60,172 nucleotides of DNA from an uncultured Gammaproteobacteria bacterium (GTDB taxonomy: Bacteria > Pseudomonadota > Gammaproteobacteria > Steroidobacterales > Woeseiaceae), in contig CALKYK010000517.1 of assembly GCA_938003715.1 (NCBI GenBank), positions 1 through 60,172 on the forward strand, read 5' to 3'. The notes under the pieces are model-generated. The model did no database searches. It worked only from the letters and a program-made list of their open reading frames with translations, and had not been told where the DNA came from. Positions 1 through 8,757 of the stretch are shown piece by piece. Position 1 is the first letter of the stretch. Every line of letters begins with the position of its first letter. The position numbers and the translations under genes were made by a program.

Positions 1-72
1 TACGATGCCGCCGCGATGATCCAGCGCATCAGGGAGATGCTGGAGCACCCGGCGACGATTTTCATCGACTGA
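1..72 (+). CDS. C-terminal end of an unidentified protein (partial)
   Basis: The first 72 bases read in frame as 23 residues ending HPATIFID and a TGA stop. The gene begins before the window. The fragment is mostly helical-looking (MIQRIREMLEH) and is too short to place in a family. It is called coding because the frame is open from base 1 and the stop is followed by a non-coding stretch leading into the LysR gene. Confidence 0.5.
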   Translation, partial: YDAAAMIQRIREMLEHPATIFID

Positions 73-373
73 GCCACTCGACGCGGACGGATTGTCACGC
101 CGCTGTAACGAAACGGAACCATTGTCGGGCGACCGAGAACTACGCTGCCATTTGGTGCACGAACGGCCGTCGCTCGCATCGATCTGGTGCAGGTTGCGGC
201 GGGCGTTTTCCCGGCCGCAATCCTGCGTTGCCAAGTGATTGTTTGTTATGGACAAATTAGCAGCCTTGCTCAGGCTGCAATTGGTACGAATCCTGCAAAC
301 GGGAATGATAGGTGTCGATTGACGGCACCGCGACCTGATCTGGACAACCGGCAGGAAATGCCCCGAAATCGAA
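73..373. other. Intergenic region upstream of the LysR gene
   Basis: About 300 bases without a convincing gene. It holds a 6-bp inverted repeat, GCAGCC at 260-265 and GGCTGC at 273-278, with a 7-base spacer, about 95 bases before the LysR start. LysR regulators commonly bind interrupted dyads near their own promoter, so this could be an autoregulatory site, but it could equally be a weak hairpin. I see no strong terminator after the stop at 72 and no confident -35/-10 pair. Confidence 0.4.
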
Positions 374-1270
374 ATGAACACGCATCGCCGACCCGCGTCA
401 CTCCGCGCGCTGCGAACCTTTTGCGTCGCTGCCCGGCACCAGAACTTTCGCAAGGCCGCGGAACACCTGCACATCACCGCGTCCGCCGTCAGCCACCAGG
501 TCAAGTCGCTCGAGGATGAACTCGGGCAGCGCCTGTTCGAGCGCGCAAACGGCACGCTCAAGCTGAATGACACTGGCCGTTCGCTCTATCGCAAGCTCGA
601 TCCGCTCATCGACGACATCGACAGTATCGTGGCGAAGCATCGCGACGCCGAACTCGGCGGCACGCTGCGTATATCCGTGCAGCCGTTCCTGGCGAGCGAA
701 CTGTTCGTGCCGCAGCTTCGCGAGTTCATCGACGAACACCCGGAGTTCGACATTCGCATCGATACCAGCGACGAAACCTGGGACGTGCATCCCGAACACG
801 CCGACGTATCGATACGCCTGTTCGCCAGCCCGCCGAAGAACCTGTCGTCCGACCTGCTGATCCCGCTTCGGCTCGTCGCGGCCGTGGCGCCGGAAGTGAA
901 GGAACGGCTGAAGGTCGGCAAGAACCGCGGTCTCGACGCAATCACGCTCATCGTGCACGACACGCGTGCGGACGGCTGGCGTGAGTGGCAACGCGTCTCC
1001 GGTGTCCGCCTGCCCGAACCGGCGAGCGTCCTCCGGCTCGATTCGATGATCGCGGTTGCAAGGGCGGCGGAGCGCGGTATGGGCGCCGCCCTCGTTCCCG
1101 TGCCGATGAGCTGCGCATGGTTCGAGTCCGGCAGTCTCGTGCCGTTGACCGACGACGTGGTCGACACCGGCGATGCTTACTACTTCGTATGTGACAGGGA
1201 TGTTGCAGGCAAGAAGATCGTCAGTGAGCTTCGTGCGTGGGTGTTACACAACATGACCGCAGCGGCATGA
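374..1270 (+). CDS. LysR-family transcriptional regulator (GcvA/AmpR-like subgroup)
   Basis: 298 residues, the usual LTTR length. The N-terminal winged helix-turn-helix spans about residues 8-67. The segment with FRKAAEHLHITASAVSHQVK matches the GcvA/AmpR subgroup (helix with AAxxLHxTxxAVSxQ, followed by LFER). The rest forms the periplasmic-binding-protein-like effector domain. It is a DNA-binding cytosolic regulator; the ligand cannot be read from sequence. Unlike many LTTRs it has no divergent neighbour inside the window, and the downstream TPR gene lies on the same strand 110 bases away, so its target is unknown. The start is ATG at 374; an overlapping reading from 187 is out of frame with the HTH and is not a gene. 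Confidence 0.93.
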   Translation: MNTHRRPASLRALRTFCVAARHQNFRKAAEHLHITASAVSHQVKSLEDELGQRLFERANGTLKLNDTGRSLYRKLDPLIDDIDSIVAKHRDAELGGTLRISVQPFLASELFVPQLREFIDEHPEFDIRIDTSDETWDVHPEHADVSIRLFASPPKNLSSDLLIPLRLVAAVAPEVKERLKVGKNRGLDAITLIVHDTRADGWREWQRVSGVRLPEPASVLRLDSMIAVARAAERGMGAALVPVPMSCAWFESGSLVPLTDDVVDTGDAYYFVCDRDVAGKKIVSELRAWVLHNMTAAA

Positions 1271-1339
1271 AAATTATTCACGACCCCGTGCAGTTTTTTT
1301 CGTTTGTCGGTTGCGCCGCCCCCCCCTAGAGTTTTATTG

Positions 1340-1355
1340 CGACAACGAATTGTCG
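1340..1355. promoter_or_regulatory. Short palindrome in the leader of the TPR gene
   Basis: CGACAA (1340-1345) and TTGTCG (1350-1355) form a perfect 6-bp inverted repeat with a 4-base spacer, 25 bases before the ATG of the TPR gene and just ahead of its ribosome binding site. It could be an operator or a leader hairpin affecting translation. No protein partner can be named. Confidence 0.3.
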
Positions 1356-1380
1356 ATGTTGCTTGGGAGGAGACAAGGAA

Positions 1381-1914
1381 ATGAACATGCAAGTACACGA
1401 AACCGCTGCCGGTCCGGGCAGGTTCCGTTCAATTTTGATCGTGGCAGCCTGCCTGATGTCCGGTGCAGTGTGGGCGCACGACACGAATCCGCCGCTGGAG
1501 ATGTCGGTCGTCATCGACCAGGCGTCATTCGGCCGTACGATCAAGAACGGCGCCTACGATGCCGCGATCGAAAAGCTGACTTCGCCGAACCGGCCGGTAC
1601 GCTACCGTATCTTCGACGAGATCAATCTTTGCGTCGCCTATACGAAGACGAAGCGGCTCGAACAGGCACGCCTGACCTGTGACTCGGCGCTGGAACTCGT
1701 CAGGGCGAAGCTGGCGAAAGCCGTCGACAGTGTCGACCAGGCGAAGCTTGCCCGCTTCGAAGCGCTGGCGCTGTCGAATCGAGGCGTGCTTCGAATCGCA
1801 ACCGGCGAGTACGACGCCGCACAACGGGATTTTCAGAGCGCGCTCGCTGCTTCGAAGTCGATTTCGGCGCCGCGCAACAACCTCGCGTACCTGTCGGCGC
1901 GCAACGTGAACTGA
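1381..1914 (+). CDS. Secreted TPR-repeat protein of unknown function
   Basis: About 177 residues from ATG 1381, chosen because GGGAGGAGACAAGGA lies immediately upstream; a TTG at 1363 would place the Shine-Dalgarno inside the gene. Residues about 15-35 are a Sec signal peptide (ILIVAACLMSGAVWA followed by HDTNPP), so the product is probably periplasmic. The mature part reads as two helical repeats with TPR spacing: AYDAAIEKL / INLCVAYTKTKRLEQARLTC, then ALSNRGVLRIATGEYDAAQR. TPR proteins mediate protein contacts; no partner is evident. The gene ends 69 bases before a strong terminator and is probably monocistronic. Confidence 0.8.
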   Translation: MNMQVHETAAGPGRFRSILIVAACLMSGAVWAHDTNPPLEMSVVIDQASFGRTIKNGAYDAAIEKLTSPNRPVRYRIFDEINLCVAYTKTKRLEQARLTCDSALELVRAKLAKAVDSVDQAKLARFEALALSNRGVLRIATGEYDAAQRDFQSALAASKSISAPRNNLAYLSARNVN

Positions 1915-1983
1915 AACGCCCTGCACTCCGATCGTCGGACACCCCCCTGAACGCATGATTTTGCGCGTTCGACGATCGCCTTG

Positions 1984-2014
1984 ACGGCCCACGTTCGCGT
2001 GGGCCGTTTTTTTT
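1984..2014 (+). terminator. Rho-independent terminator after the TPR gene
   Basis: ACGGCCCACG (1984-1993) pairs with CGTGGGCCGT (1998-2007) around a short loop and is followed by a run of eight T residues. This is a textbook intrinsic terminator on the + strand and separates the TPR gene from the symporter gene. Confidence 0.92.
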
Positions 2015-2064
2015 GCATGCGTGATTCCCTATAGTTAGCGCATTCCAATAACAAGAGACTCGCC

Positions 2065-3450
2065 GTGGTCAATCCCAGTTCGCCCGAAACCTGGTCCGGC
2101 CGCATGGCCTTCGTGCTCGCCTCGATCGGTGCTGCCGTCGGCCTCGGCAACATCTGGAAGTTTCCGTACACGCTGGGATCGAGCGGCGGCAGCGCCTTCG
2201 TACTGGTCTACATCACGGCGATCCTTCTGATCGCGACGCCGATCATGCTCGCCGAGATGATCATCGGCCGCCACGCGCGGCGCAGCGCCCCGACGGCGCT
2301 GCGTGTGCTGGCCACCGAGCGCGGCAATAGCGGCAAGTGGTCGTTCGTCGGCTGGATGGGCCTGTTCGCGCTGTTCCTGGTCCTGAGTTTCTACAGCGTG
2401 ATCGCCGGCTGGACCGCGGCGTACCTGGTCAAGGCGGCGTCGGGCTCCATGAGCGGGCTGTCGCCTGCCGAAGTCGGGCAGGACTTCGGTAATTTCCTGG
2501 CCGATCCGCGACCGATGACGATGTGGCATTTCCTGTTCACCGCGGTCACCGTATTCATCGTGTCGCGCGGTGTCAGCGGAGGGCTCGAGCGGGTCGTGCG
2601 CGTGCTGATGCCGGCGCTGTTCGTCACACTGATCGGCCTGTGCATCAACTCGGCGAGCGTCGGCGACTTTTCGGCGGCCATCGGCTTCCTGTCCACGGCC
2701 GACCTGGCGACACTTCCGCCGGTCGTCGTCCTCGCCGCAGCCGGGCACGCGTTCTTTTCCGTGAACGTCGGCGTCGGCGCGGTGCTCACCTATTCCGCCT
2801 ACCTGCCGAAGGACGTCAACCTGTTCCGTTCCGCGATCACGATATCGCTCGGCGACACGCTGGTCGCACTGCTGGCCGGGCTCGCCATTTTCCCGATCGT
2901 GTTCGCGAACAACCTCAATCCCGGCGAGGGCCCGGGCCTGATCTTCGTCACTTTGTCGACCGCGTTCGCGCAGATGCCGGGCGGTTCGATTGTCGGCACC
3001 GCGTTTTTCGTCATGCTGATTTTCGCCGCGCTGACCTCGTCGATCTCGATGCTGGAAACGATGACGGCACGTCTGCTCGAGATGCGTGGCATGACGCGCA
3101 CGAAGGCGGCGAGCCTGATTGGCGGCGGCACGTTCCTGACCGGGCTCATCACGGTCCTGTCCTTCTCGAGCTGGTCCGACGTGCACCTGCTCGGCATGTA
3201 CGAGACTTTCGCCGGCAAGACGCCGTTCGACCTGATCGACTACCTGGTTTCGAACGTCATGATGCCGATCGGCGGCGTCCTGTACGCGCTGTTCGCGGGC
3301 TGGTGGCTGGCAAAGGAAACGTCGGTCGAGGAACTCGGCGTCGGCGACGGTACGCTGTACAAGCTGTGGCTGCTGCTCGCACGCATCATCGCGCCGCTCT
3401 TCATCGCCGTCGTGTTCGTCTACGGCCTGGGGCTCATCGACATCGGCTGA
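2065..3450 (+). CDS. Sodium-dependent transporter, SNF (neurotransmitter:sodium symporter) family
   Basis: 461 residues with about 11-12 hydrophobic segments, matching bacterial LeuT-fold transporters such as LeuT, MhsT and TnaT. The hallmark GLGNIWKFPY occurs at residues 26-35 in TM1, where the unwound helix binds sodium and substrate. It should import an amino acid or related amine with Na+; the exact substrate cannot be read off. The start is GTG at 2065, shortly after the terminator of the upstream gene; the sequence CCTATAGTTAG at about 2029-2039 could hold a -10 element. It is probably transcribed alone, with the kinase gene 165 bases downstream. Confidence 0.92.
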   Translation: MVNPSSPETWSGRMAFVLASIGAAVGLGNIWKFPYTLGSSGGSAFVLVYITAILLIATPIMLAEMIIGRHARRSAPTALRVLATERGNSGKWSFVGWMGLFALFLVLSFYSVIAGWTAAYLVKAASGSMSGLSPAEVGQDFGNFLADPRPMTMWHFLFTAVTVFIVSRGVSGGLERVVRVLMPALFVTLIGLCINSASVGDFSAAIGFLSTADLATLPPVVVLAAAGHAFFSVNVGVGAVLTYSAYLPKDVNLFRSAITISLGDTLVALLAGLAIFPIVFANNLNPGEGPGLIFVTLSTAFAQMPGGSIVGTAFFVMLIFAALTSSISMLETMTARLLEMRGMTRTKAASLIGGGTFLTGLITVLSFSSWSDVHLLGMYETFAGKTPFDLIDYLVSNVMMPIGGVLYALFAGWWLAKETSVEELGVGDGTLYKLWLLLARIIAPLFIAVVFVYGLGLIDIG

Positions 3451-3615
3451 GCGAGCGGCCCGCCAGCGCTCCTTGTTTAGCAGGCGGAAAAATTCGTAGC
3501 GCGACCTGACTTTCGGCGCAGACCTGTTGTCCTGCCTAAAGATTTGACCGTCGCGGTCGTTAACCGGGGTAACGGGCAAGAAGCCCGGGTGCCGGTGCGA
3601 CAGCGACGAAATTCC

Positions 3616-5451
3616 ATGACAGCCGACGTAAGCGACAGGATAGGCCGTTACGAGGTGATCGAATCCCTCGGCAAGGGCTCGCAGGGTGCTGTCTACCTGG
3701 CTCGCGATCCAACCCTCGATCGCTACGTCGCGGTCAAGATTCTGTTCAACCGCGACGAGGACCTGGCGAACCGCAGCGCCGACGGCACGCCGCTCGAGGC
3801 CCGCGCGTCCAGCAAGCTCAAGCACCGCAATATCGTCCCAATCTACGACGCGGGTGAAAGTGACGCGGGCATCTACCTGGTCTTCGAATACGTCGAGGGC
3901 AACACCTTCGCCGAAGTGCTCGCAGCCTGCGGGCCGTACTCGGTCGAGGCGGCGGTTCCGCTGATCGCAGCCATTCTTGACGGCATGGCGGCGGCGCACG
4001 ATGCGGACGTGCTGCACCTCGACCTGTCGCCGCGCAACATCCTGCTCGACGACAACGAAGTGCCGAGGATCATGGATTTCGGCCTGGCGCAGTTCGCCGG
4101 CCACGTGCCGGAAATCGGCGAGTACGTGACAGGGACCCTGCGCTACATGGCGCCGGAACACTTCCTCGGCGAAACGCTCGGCAAGTACACGGACGTCTTC
4201 GCGCTCGGCAGCACGTTCTACGAGCTCGTCACCGGCGAACGCGCGATGGACGGCATGACGCTGGAGGATATCCAGTACCAGATCGTCAAAGGCGGCGTCG
4301 ACCTGGCGCCCCTGAAACAGATGCCGCATGGCGAGGCGTTCGGCCGCTTCCTCGCCGGCGCATTCGAGAAGGATCCGAACGGGCGCTATGCCGACTGCGC
4401 GACGATGAACGAGGCGTTTCGCCTGTTCGCCAACGAGGCGGGGTTGTCGGACAAGCTCGATGCCGCCGGGGCGAAACACTCCACGATCGAGTTCCTGCTG
4501 ACGCGCATGCAGCGGAAACAGGATTTTCCCGCCATCTCGAGCACGCTCTCCGACATCAATCGCCTTACGGGCGACGACAATGTCGCATCCGCCGACAAGC
4601 TGGCAAACGTGATCCTGCGCGACATGGCGCTGACCAGCAAATTGCTGAAGCTCGTCAATTCGGCGTTCTACGGCGCGCGCAACAACGAGGTGACGAGCAT
4701 CTCCGAGGCCGTCGTGTTCTTAGGCGTCGAGAAAGTGCGCATGGTGGCGAACAGCCTGGCCCTCTTCGGCCATCTCAAGGGAGACTCGGCCAAGCTCAAG
4801 GACTCGATGACGAAGTCCTTCCTCGCCGGGCTGATCGCGCGTCACCTCGCGCAGCGCGCGGAGCTGAAATCTGCCGAGGAAGCGTTCATCTGCGGCATGT
4901 GCCAGAACCTGGGCGAGAATCTCGTGATCTACTACTTCCCCGATGCCCATGACGACATCGCGGAACTGCTCGACGGCAAAAAGCTGGGCAAACCGGCGGC
5001 GTCGCGCGGCGTGCTCGGTGTCAGCTTTGCCGAACTCGGCGCCGAGGTCGCAAAAATCTGGAACCTGCCCGAACCGATTATCGATGCAATCCGCGGCATG
5101 CCGCCGGGCCAGGTATTCGCCCCGAACAACGAGGACGAGCAGCTCCGCGACTGCGCGGTCTTTGCAAACGAGCTCTGTGACACCTTCCGCAGCGGCGACG
5201 CGCGGCAGATTCGTATCGTCGTCGGCGCACTGGTAGAGCGTTACAGGCCGAGCATCGGTATCGACGCCGACTACGTACTGAAGCTGATGGCGGCAGGCTA
5301 CGAAAAACTGAAAGCCTACGCGCCGGTATTCGAGATCAACGTTTCGTCGAGCCGCTATTGCAGCGGCGTCGAAAACTGGATCGAGTACGAACTCGCCAAC
5401 CGGCCGGCCGCGAGCGGCGCAGAACAGCAGACGGCATCGGTCGCAAGCTGA
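3616..5451 (+). CDS. Serine/threonine protein kinase fused to a C-terminal HDOD domain
   Basis: 611 residues from ATG 3616; a TTG at 3544 in the same frame would add 24 poorly structured residues. Residues about 10-275 are a Hanks-type kinase: glycine loop GKGSQGAVYLA (19-29), VAVK (Lys41), alpha-C Glu61, catalytic loop HLDLSPRN (134-141, Asp136 and Asn141 present), DFG (154-156) and APE (179-181). The HRD arginine is Leu and the usual DLK lysine is Ser, so it is a non-RD kinase with a variant loop. Residues about 300-500 match the HDOD domain (LVNSAFYGARNN, ISEAVVFLGVEKVR), an HD-like signalling module. No transmembrane segment is visible, so it is probably cytosolic. Target unknown. Confidence 0.9.
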   Translation: MTADVSDRIGRYEVIESLGKGSQGAVYLARDPTLDRYVAVKILFNRDEDLANRSADGTPLEARASSKLKHRNIVPIYDAGESDAGIYLVFEYVEGNTFAEVLAACGPYSVEAAVPLIAAILDGMAAAHDADVLHLDLSPRNILLDDNEVPRIMDFGLAQFAGHVPEIGEYVTGTLRYMAPEHFLGETLGKYTDVFALGSTFYELVTGERAMDGMTLEDIQYQIVKGGVDLAPLKQMPHGEAFGRFLAGAFEKDPNGRYADCATMNEAFRLFANEAGLSDKLDAAGAKHSTIEFLLTRMQRKQDFPAISSTLSDINRLTGDDNVASADKLANVILRDMALTSKLLKLVNSAFYGARNNEVTSISEAVVFLGVEKVRMVANSLALFGHLKGDSAKLKDSMTKSFLAGLIARHLAQRAELKSAEEAFICGMCQNLGENLVIYYFPDAHDDIAELLDGKKLGKPAASRGVLGVSFAELGAEVAKIWNLPEPIIDAIRGMPPGQVFAPNNEDEQLRDCAVFANELCDTFRSGDARQIRIVVGALVERYRPSIGIDADYVLKLMAAGYEKLKAYAPVFEINVSSSRYCSGVENWIEYELANRPAASGAEQQTASVAS

Positions 5452-5469
5452 CAGGGGATCGCGGCCGCT

Positions 5470-5829
5470 TCAGTGCCCGCCCAGCAGGAACATCGCCAGT
5501 ACGAATGAAACCGCGATGGTCAGCGCGACCGGGACCAGCAGCAGGTGCAGGTACCAGAACCGTTTCGGCGTCATGGCGAGCGCGTAAAACAGGGACGTGC
5601 TCGCAACGGCGCCAGCTGCGATCGTCGCAGTGACCGCAACGCCAGCGGGCAACTCGAGCATGCCGGGTCCGAAAAACCCGGCGACCGGCAGAATGGCCAG
5701 CGCAGCCCAGCCGTGCACCGAGGCGAGGAGCCGCCGACCGGCCGACAGCGCCGACAAACACAGGAAATAGGCGATCGTCGCAAGTCCTGCGGTGGCAATC
5801 AGGAACTTGCCGTAGGCATTGATATCCAT
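5470..5829 (-). CDS. Small integral membrane protein of unknown function
   Basis: 119 residues with four hydrophobic segments (about 8-25, 40-55, 63-85 and 98-115) and little else. There is no recognisable motif. It lies 21 bases after the aldehyde dehydrogenase on the same strand and is probably the last gene of that operon. It converges with the kinase gene, 18 bases away end to end. Confidence 0.7.
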   Translation of the reverse strand: MDINAYGKFLIATAGLATIAYFLCLSALSAGRRLLASVHGWAALAILPVAGFFGPGMLELPAGVAVTATIAAGAVASTSLFYALAMTPKRFWYLHLLLVPVALTIAVSFVLAMFLLGGH

Positions 5830-5850
5830 ACGCGCGGTCGGACGCTGCGC

Positions 5851-7329
5851 CTAGAAGAACCATCCCGGCGGAGCCGAGACGCTGTGCGGCTCCATGAACT
5901 CGTTCAAGCCCTCGTAGCCCAGCACACGACCCACGCCACTCTGCTTGAAGCCGCCGAACGGGCCGCGATAGTCCTGCGCCATGGGCCCGTGACCATTGAT
6001 GTAGGTGTAGCCCGCCTCGAGCCTGCGCGCGATCGTTAGTGCACGGTCGCGATCCGCCGTCCAGACCGACGAGCACAGACCGTACTCCGTGTCGTTCGCC
6101 AGCCGCACCGCCTCGTCCTCGTCGTCGAAAGGCAGGATCGGCACGACGGGGCCGAACTGCTCCTCGCGCACGATGCGCGCATCCGGCGCGCAATTTGTGA
6201 CCACGGTGGGGCGCTGGAAGTAGCCCTCCCGATAAGTATTCTCGTCGGGCGCCCGGCCGAGCTCGGTCACGGTGGCGCCGCTATCGCGCGCATCGTCGAT
6301 CAGGTCGCGTACGACATTCAGCTGGCGCTCGTTGTTCAGCGGGCCCATCGTCACGGTCGGGTCGAGGCCGTCGCCGACGACGATGCGGTCCGGCCGCTCC
6401 CGGAACCGCTCGACGAATTCGTCGTAGCGGGACCGGTGCACGTAGATGCGCTTGACCGCCATGCAGATCTGTCCCGCGGTCATGTAGGTGCCGTTGACGA
6501 AGCTGTCGATGGCGTCGTCGCCGAGTTCTGCGTCCTCGAGCACCAGCGCGGCATCGTTGCCGCCGAGTTCGAGCGTGATCGCCTTCAGCGTATCCGCCGC
6601 GACTTTCATGATGTGCTTGCCTGCCTTGATGCTGCCGGTGAAGCTAATCTTGCGCACCAGCGGATGGCTGATCAGCTCGTCGCCGAGCTCGGACGGCGGG
6701 CTCGCGATCACGTTGATGACGCCGCGCGGCAGCCCGTCGGCCAGCACCTTCAGCAATTGCATCGGTGCCAGCGGCGCCTGCTCGGCGATCTTGATGACGA
6801 CCGTGTTGCCGGTCATCAGGGCCGGCGGCATCTTCACGCCGAGCAGCGAGATCGGCCAGTTCCACGGCACGATCTGCGAGGCGACGCCACGCGGCTGGCG
6901 GAATACGATCGTGTCCCGCGGCGGCGCCCTGTACTGCCGCTCTTCGGCCAGCCATGCCGCCTGCTCGACCGGCCAGCGGAAGCGGTCGCCGAAGCGGGAG
7001 AATTCGATGGCCGACTCCGCAAGGATCTTGCCGTGCTCGCGCGTGAACAGCCGCACCAGCGCATCGAGTCGTTCCTGGTCCTCGTTGAGCGGCGCGATTG
7101 CCTCCGTCAGCATCGCCGCACGTTCGTCATAGCTCAGCGCTGACCAGGCCGGAAATGCGTGATGAGCGGCCTCGATCGCCGCCCGGGCGTCCTCGCGGTT
7201 TGCCAATGCGGCTTTGCCAACGACCTCACCCGGATGCGCAGGATTGACGACATCGTAGGTGCGGCCGCCGCTTGCCGGGCGCCATTCGCCGTCGATGATG
7301 TTCTGCACTTCGACGAGTTCGTCGCTCAT
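5851..7329 (-). CDS. NAD(P)+-dependent aldehyde dehydrogenase
   Basis: 492 residues, standard length for the ALDH superfamily, oxidising an aldehyde to the acid. Key residues are present: Asn157 in PWNWP, the general base in ITLELGGN (Glu254), and the nucleophile Cys289 in TAGQICMAVKR. The start is 10 bases after the stop of the GST gene, so it belongs to the operon with two SDRs, the GST and an aromatic-acid-type transporter. In that setting a phenolic or aliphatic aldehyde made by the SDRs is a plausible substrate, which is inference. The subfamily (vanillin, betaine or other) cannot be fixed by eye. Confidence 0.92.
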   Translation of the reverse strand: MSDELVEVQNIIDGEWRPASGGRTYDVVNPAHPGEVVGKAALANREDARAAIEAAHHAFPAWSALSYDERAAMLTEAIAPLNEDQERLDALVRLFTREHGKILAESAIEFSRFGDRFRWPVEQAAWLAEERQYRAPPRDTIVFRQPRGVASQIVPWNWPISLLGVKMPPALMTGNTVVIKIAEQAPLAPMQLLKVLADGLPRGVINVIASPPSELGDELISHPLVRKISFTGSIKAGKHIMKVAADTLKAITLELGGNDAALVLEDAELGDDAIDSFVNGTYMTAGQICMAVKRIYVHRSRYDEFVERFRERPDRIVVGDGLDPTVTMGPLNNERQLNVVRDLIDDARDSGATVTELGRAPDENTYREGYFQRPTVVTNCAPDARIVREEQFGPVVPILPFDDEDEAVRLANDTEYGLCSSVWTADRDRALTIARRLEAGYTYINGHGPMAQDYRGPFGGFKQSGVGRVLGYEGLNEFMEPHSVSAPPGWFF

Positions 7330-7339
7330 GTCCCGGGCT

Positions 7340-7978
7340 TCAGTCGGTCGGGCGCGGAATGTCCGACACTTTCTTCGGCACGTCGTAACCGCGCTGCACC
7401 GCGGGGCGATCCGCGATGTCCAGATACCAGCGGCGTACCGCCGGATAGTCGTTCATGTCCACGTCCTGCCACTGCCAGCGCGACACCCACGGCCACGCGG
7501 CGATGTCGGCAATGGAATAGTCGTTGCCGCCTAGGTATGCCGAATTCTCGAGCCGCCTGTCCATGACGCCGTACAGGCGATTCGCTTCCTTGCCATAACG
7601 CTCGCTCGCGTACTTCGACTTGTCGGGTTTGAAATGCACGAAATGATGCGCCTGACCGAGCATCGGGCCGAGACCGCCCATCTGGAACATCAGCCATTCG
7701 AGAACGCGCATGCGCTCGAACCGTGCCGTGGGCAGCAGCGTTCCCGTCTTCTCGGCCAGGTAAATCAGGATGGCGCCGGACTCCATCAGGGAAAAGTTTT
7801 CGTCGCGGTCGACGATGGCGGGGATCTTGTTGTTCGGGCTGATCTTCAGGAAGTCCGGCTCGAACTGCTCGCCGTTCGTGATGTCGATCGGGTGCACCTC
7901 GTACGCCAGGCCGACCTCCTCGAGCATGATGGAGGCCTTGCGGCCGTTCGGCGTCGTCCAGGTGTAGAGGTCGATCAT
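7340..7978 (-). CDS. Glutathione S-transferase, Nu/Ure2p-like class
   Basis: 212 residues with an N-terminal thioredoxin fold and an all-helical C-terminal domain. The TTPNGRK segment near residues 8-14 is typical of the Nu-class (YfcG/YghU/Ure2p-like) enzymes, where Thr and Asn replace the Tyr/Ser/Cys of other GSTs; NNKIPAIVD and LMESGAIL are the cis-Pro and glutathione-binding elements. Nu-class GSTs include the Novosphingobium enzyme that removes glutathione from lignin beta-ether intermediates, and others act as disulfide reductases. The start overlaps the stop of the upstream SDR (TGATG), implying coupled translation. Confidence 0.9.
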   Translation of the reverse strand: MIDLYTWTTPNGRKASIMLEEVGLAYEVHPIDITNGEQFEPDFLKISPNNKIPAIVDRDENFSLMESGAILIYLAEKTGTLLPTARFERMRVLEWLMFQMGGLGPMLGQAHHFVHFKPDKSKYASERYGKEANRLYGVMDRRLENSAYLGGNDYSIADIAAWPWVSRWQWQDVDMNDYPAVRRWYLDIADRPAVQRGYDVPKKVSDIPRPTD

Positions 7979-8742
7979 CAGAGCCGGAGCGCGCCGTCGA
8001 TGTCGAAGCAGCGGCCGCTGACGTAGTCGTTCTCGAAAATGAACTGCACCGTTTGCGCAATTTCGTCAGGATCGCCGATGCGCCTGAGCGGAATGTTCGC
8101 GGTCAGCTTCTCGCGCGCCTCCGGTTTCATCGCCATGACCATCTCGGTGCCGATGAAGCCCGGCGCGATCGCTGCTGCACGCAGCCCGTAGCGCGCGAAC
8201 TCCTTCGCCCAGACCACGGCCATCGCGGCGACGCCGGCTTTCGACGCAGAATAGTTGAGCTGCCCCATGTTGCCGTAGCGAGAGATCGACGAGATGTTGA
8301 TGATGCAGCCCCTGCACTCGAGGTCGATCATCTTCTTCGCCGCCTCGCGGCCGCACAGGAATACGCCGGTGAGGTTCACGTCGATGACGGCCTGCCACTG
8401 TTCCATCGTCATCTTCGACACGAACTCGCCGTCCTTGTACTTGAGCGTCAGCGCATCGCGCGTGATGCCGGCGTTGTTGACGAGGCCGTGCAGTGCGCCG
8501 AATTCCTTTGCAATGGAATCGAACAGTGACTCGACCGCGTCTTCTTTTGCAACGTTGCATTCGTAGGTGCGGACCTCGCCGGCACCGGCGCTCTGGCAGG
8601 CATTCTTCGTTGCGGCGAGCGCGTCCCCGTCGAGATCCACCAGCGCCAGCCGGCTGCCTTGTGCCGCCAGCCGCGTGCCCATCGCGGCGCCGAGGCCGCG
8701 ACCGCCGCCCGTGATGACGATCGTCTTGTCTTTCAGTTCCAT
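7978..8742 (-). CDS. SDR-family oxidoreductase (FabG-like)
   Basis: 254 residues, classical short-chain dehydrogenase: TGGGRGLG near residues 11-18 binds NAD(P), NNAG stabilises the sheet, and YSASK holds the catalytic Tyr/Lys. It resembles 3-oxoacyl-ACP reductases (FabG), but the absence of fatty-acid synthesis genes and the presence of a GST, an ALDH and an aromatic transporter suggest a catabolic dehydrogenase instead. Cytosolic. It sits 15 bases after the MFS gene and overlaps the GST start, so it is part of the operon. Confidence 0.9.
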   Translation of the reverse strand: MELKDKTIVITGGGRGLGAAMGTRLAAQGSRLALVDLDGDALAATKNACQSAGAGEVRTYECNVAKEDAVESLFDSIAKEFGALHGLVNNAGITRDALTLKYKDGEFVSKMTMEQWQAVIDVNLTGVFLCGREAAKKMIDLECRGCIINISSISRYGNMGQLNYSASKAGVAAMAVVWAKEFARYGLRAAAIAPGFIGTEMVMAMKPEAREKLTANIPLRRIGDPDEIAQTVQFIFENDYVSGRCFDIDGALRL

Positions 8743-8757
8743 GTCGTCCTGTTCCCG

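Noticed and set aside
2035..4479. Very long minus-strand open frame (814 codons)
   Set aside because: It runs opposite the symporter and kinase genes, has Arg/His/Asp-rich content typical of high-GC shadows and no motif; the + strand genes are unmistakable.
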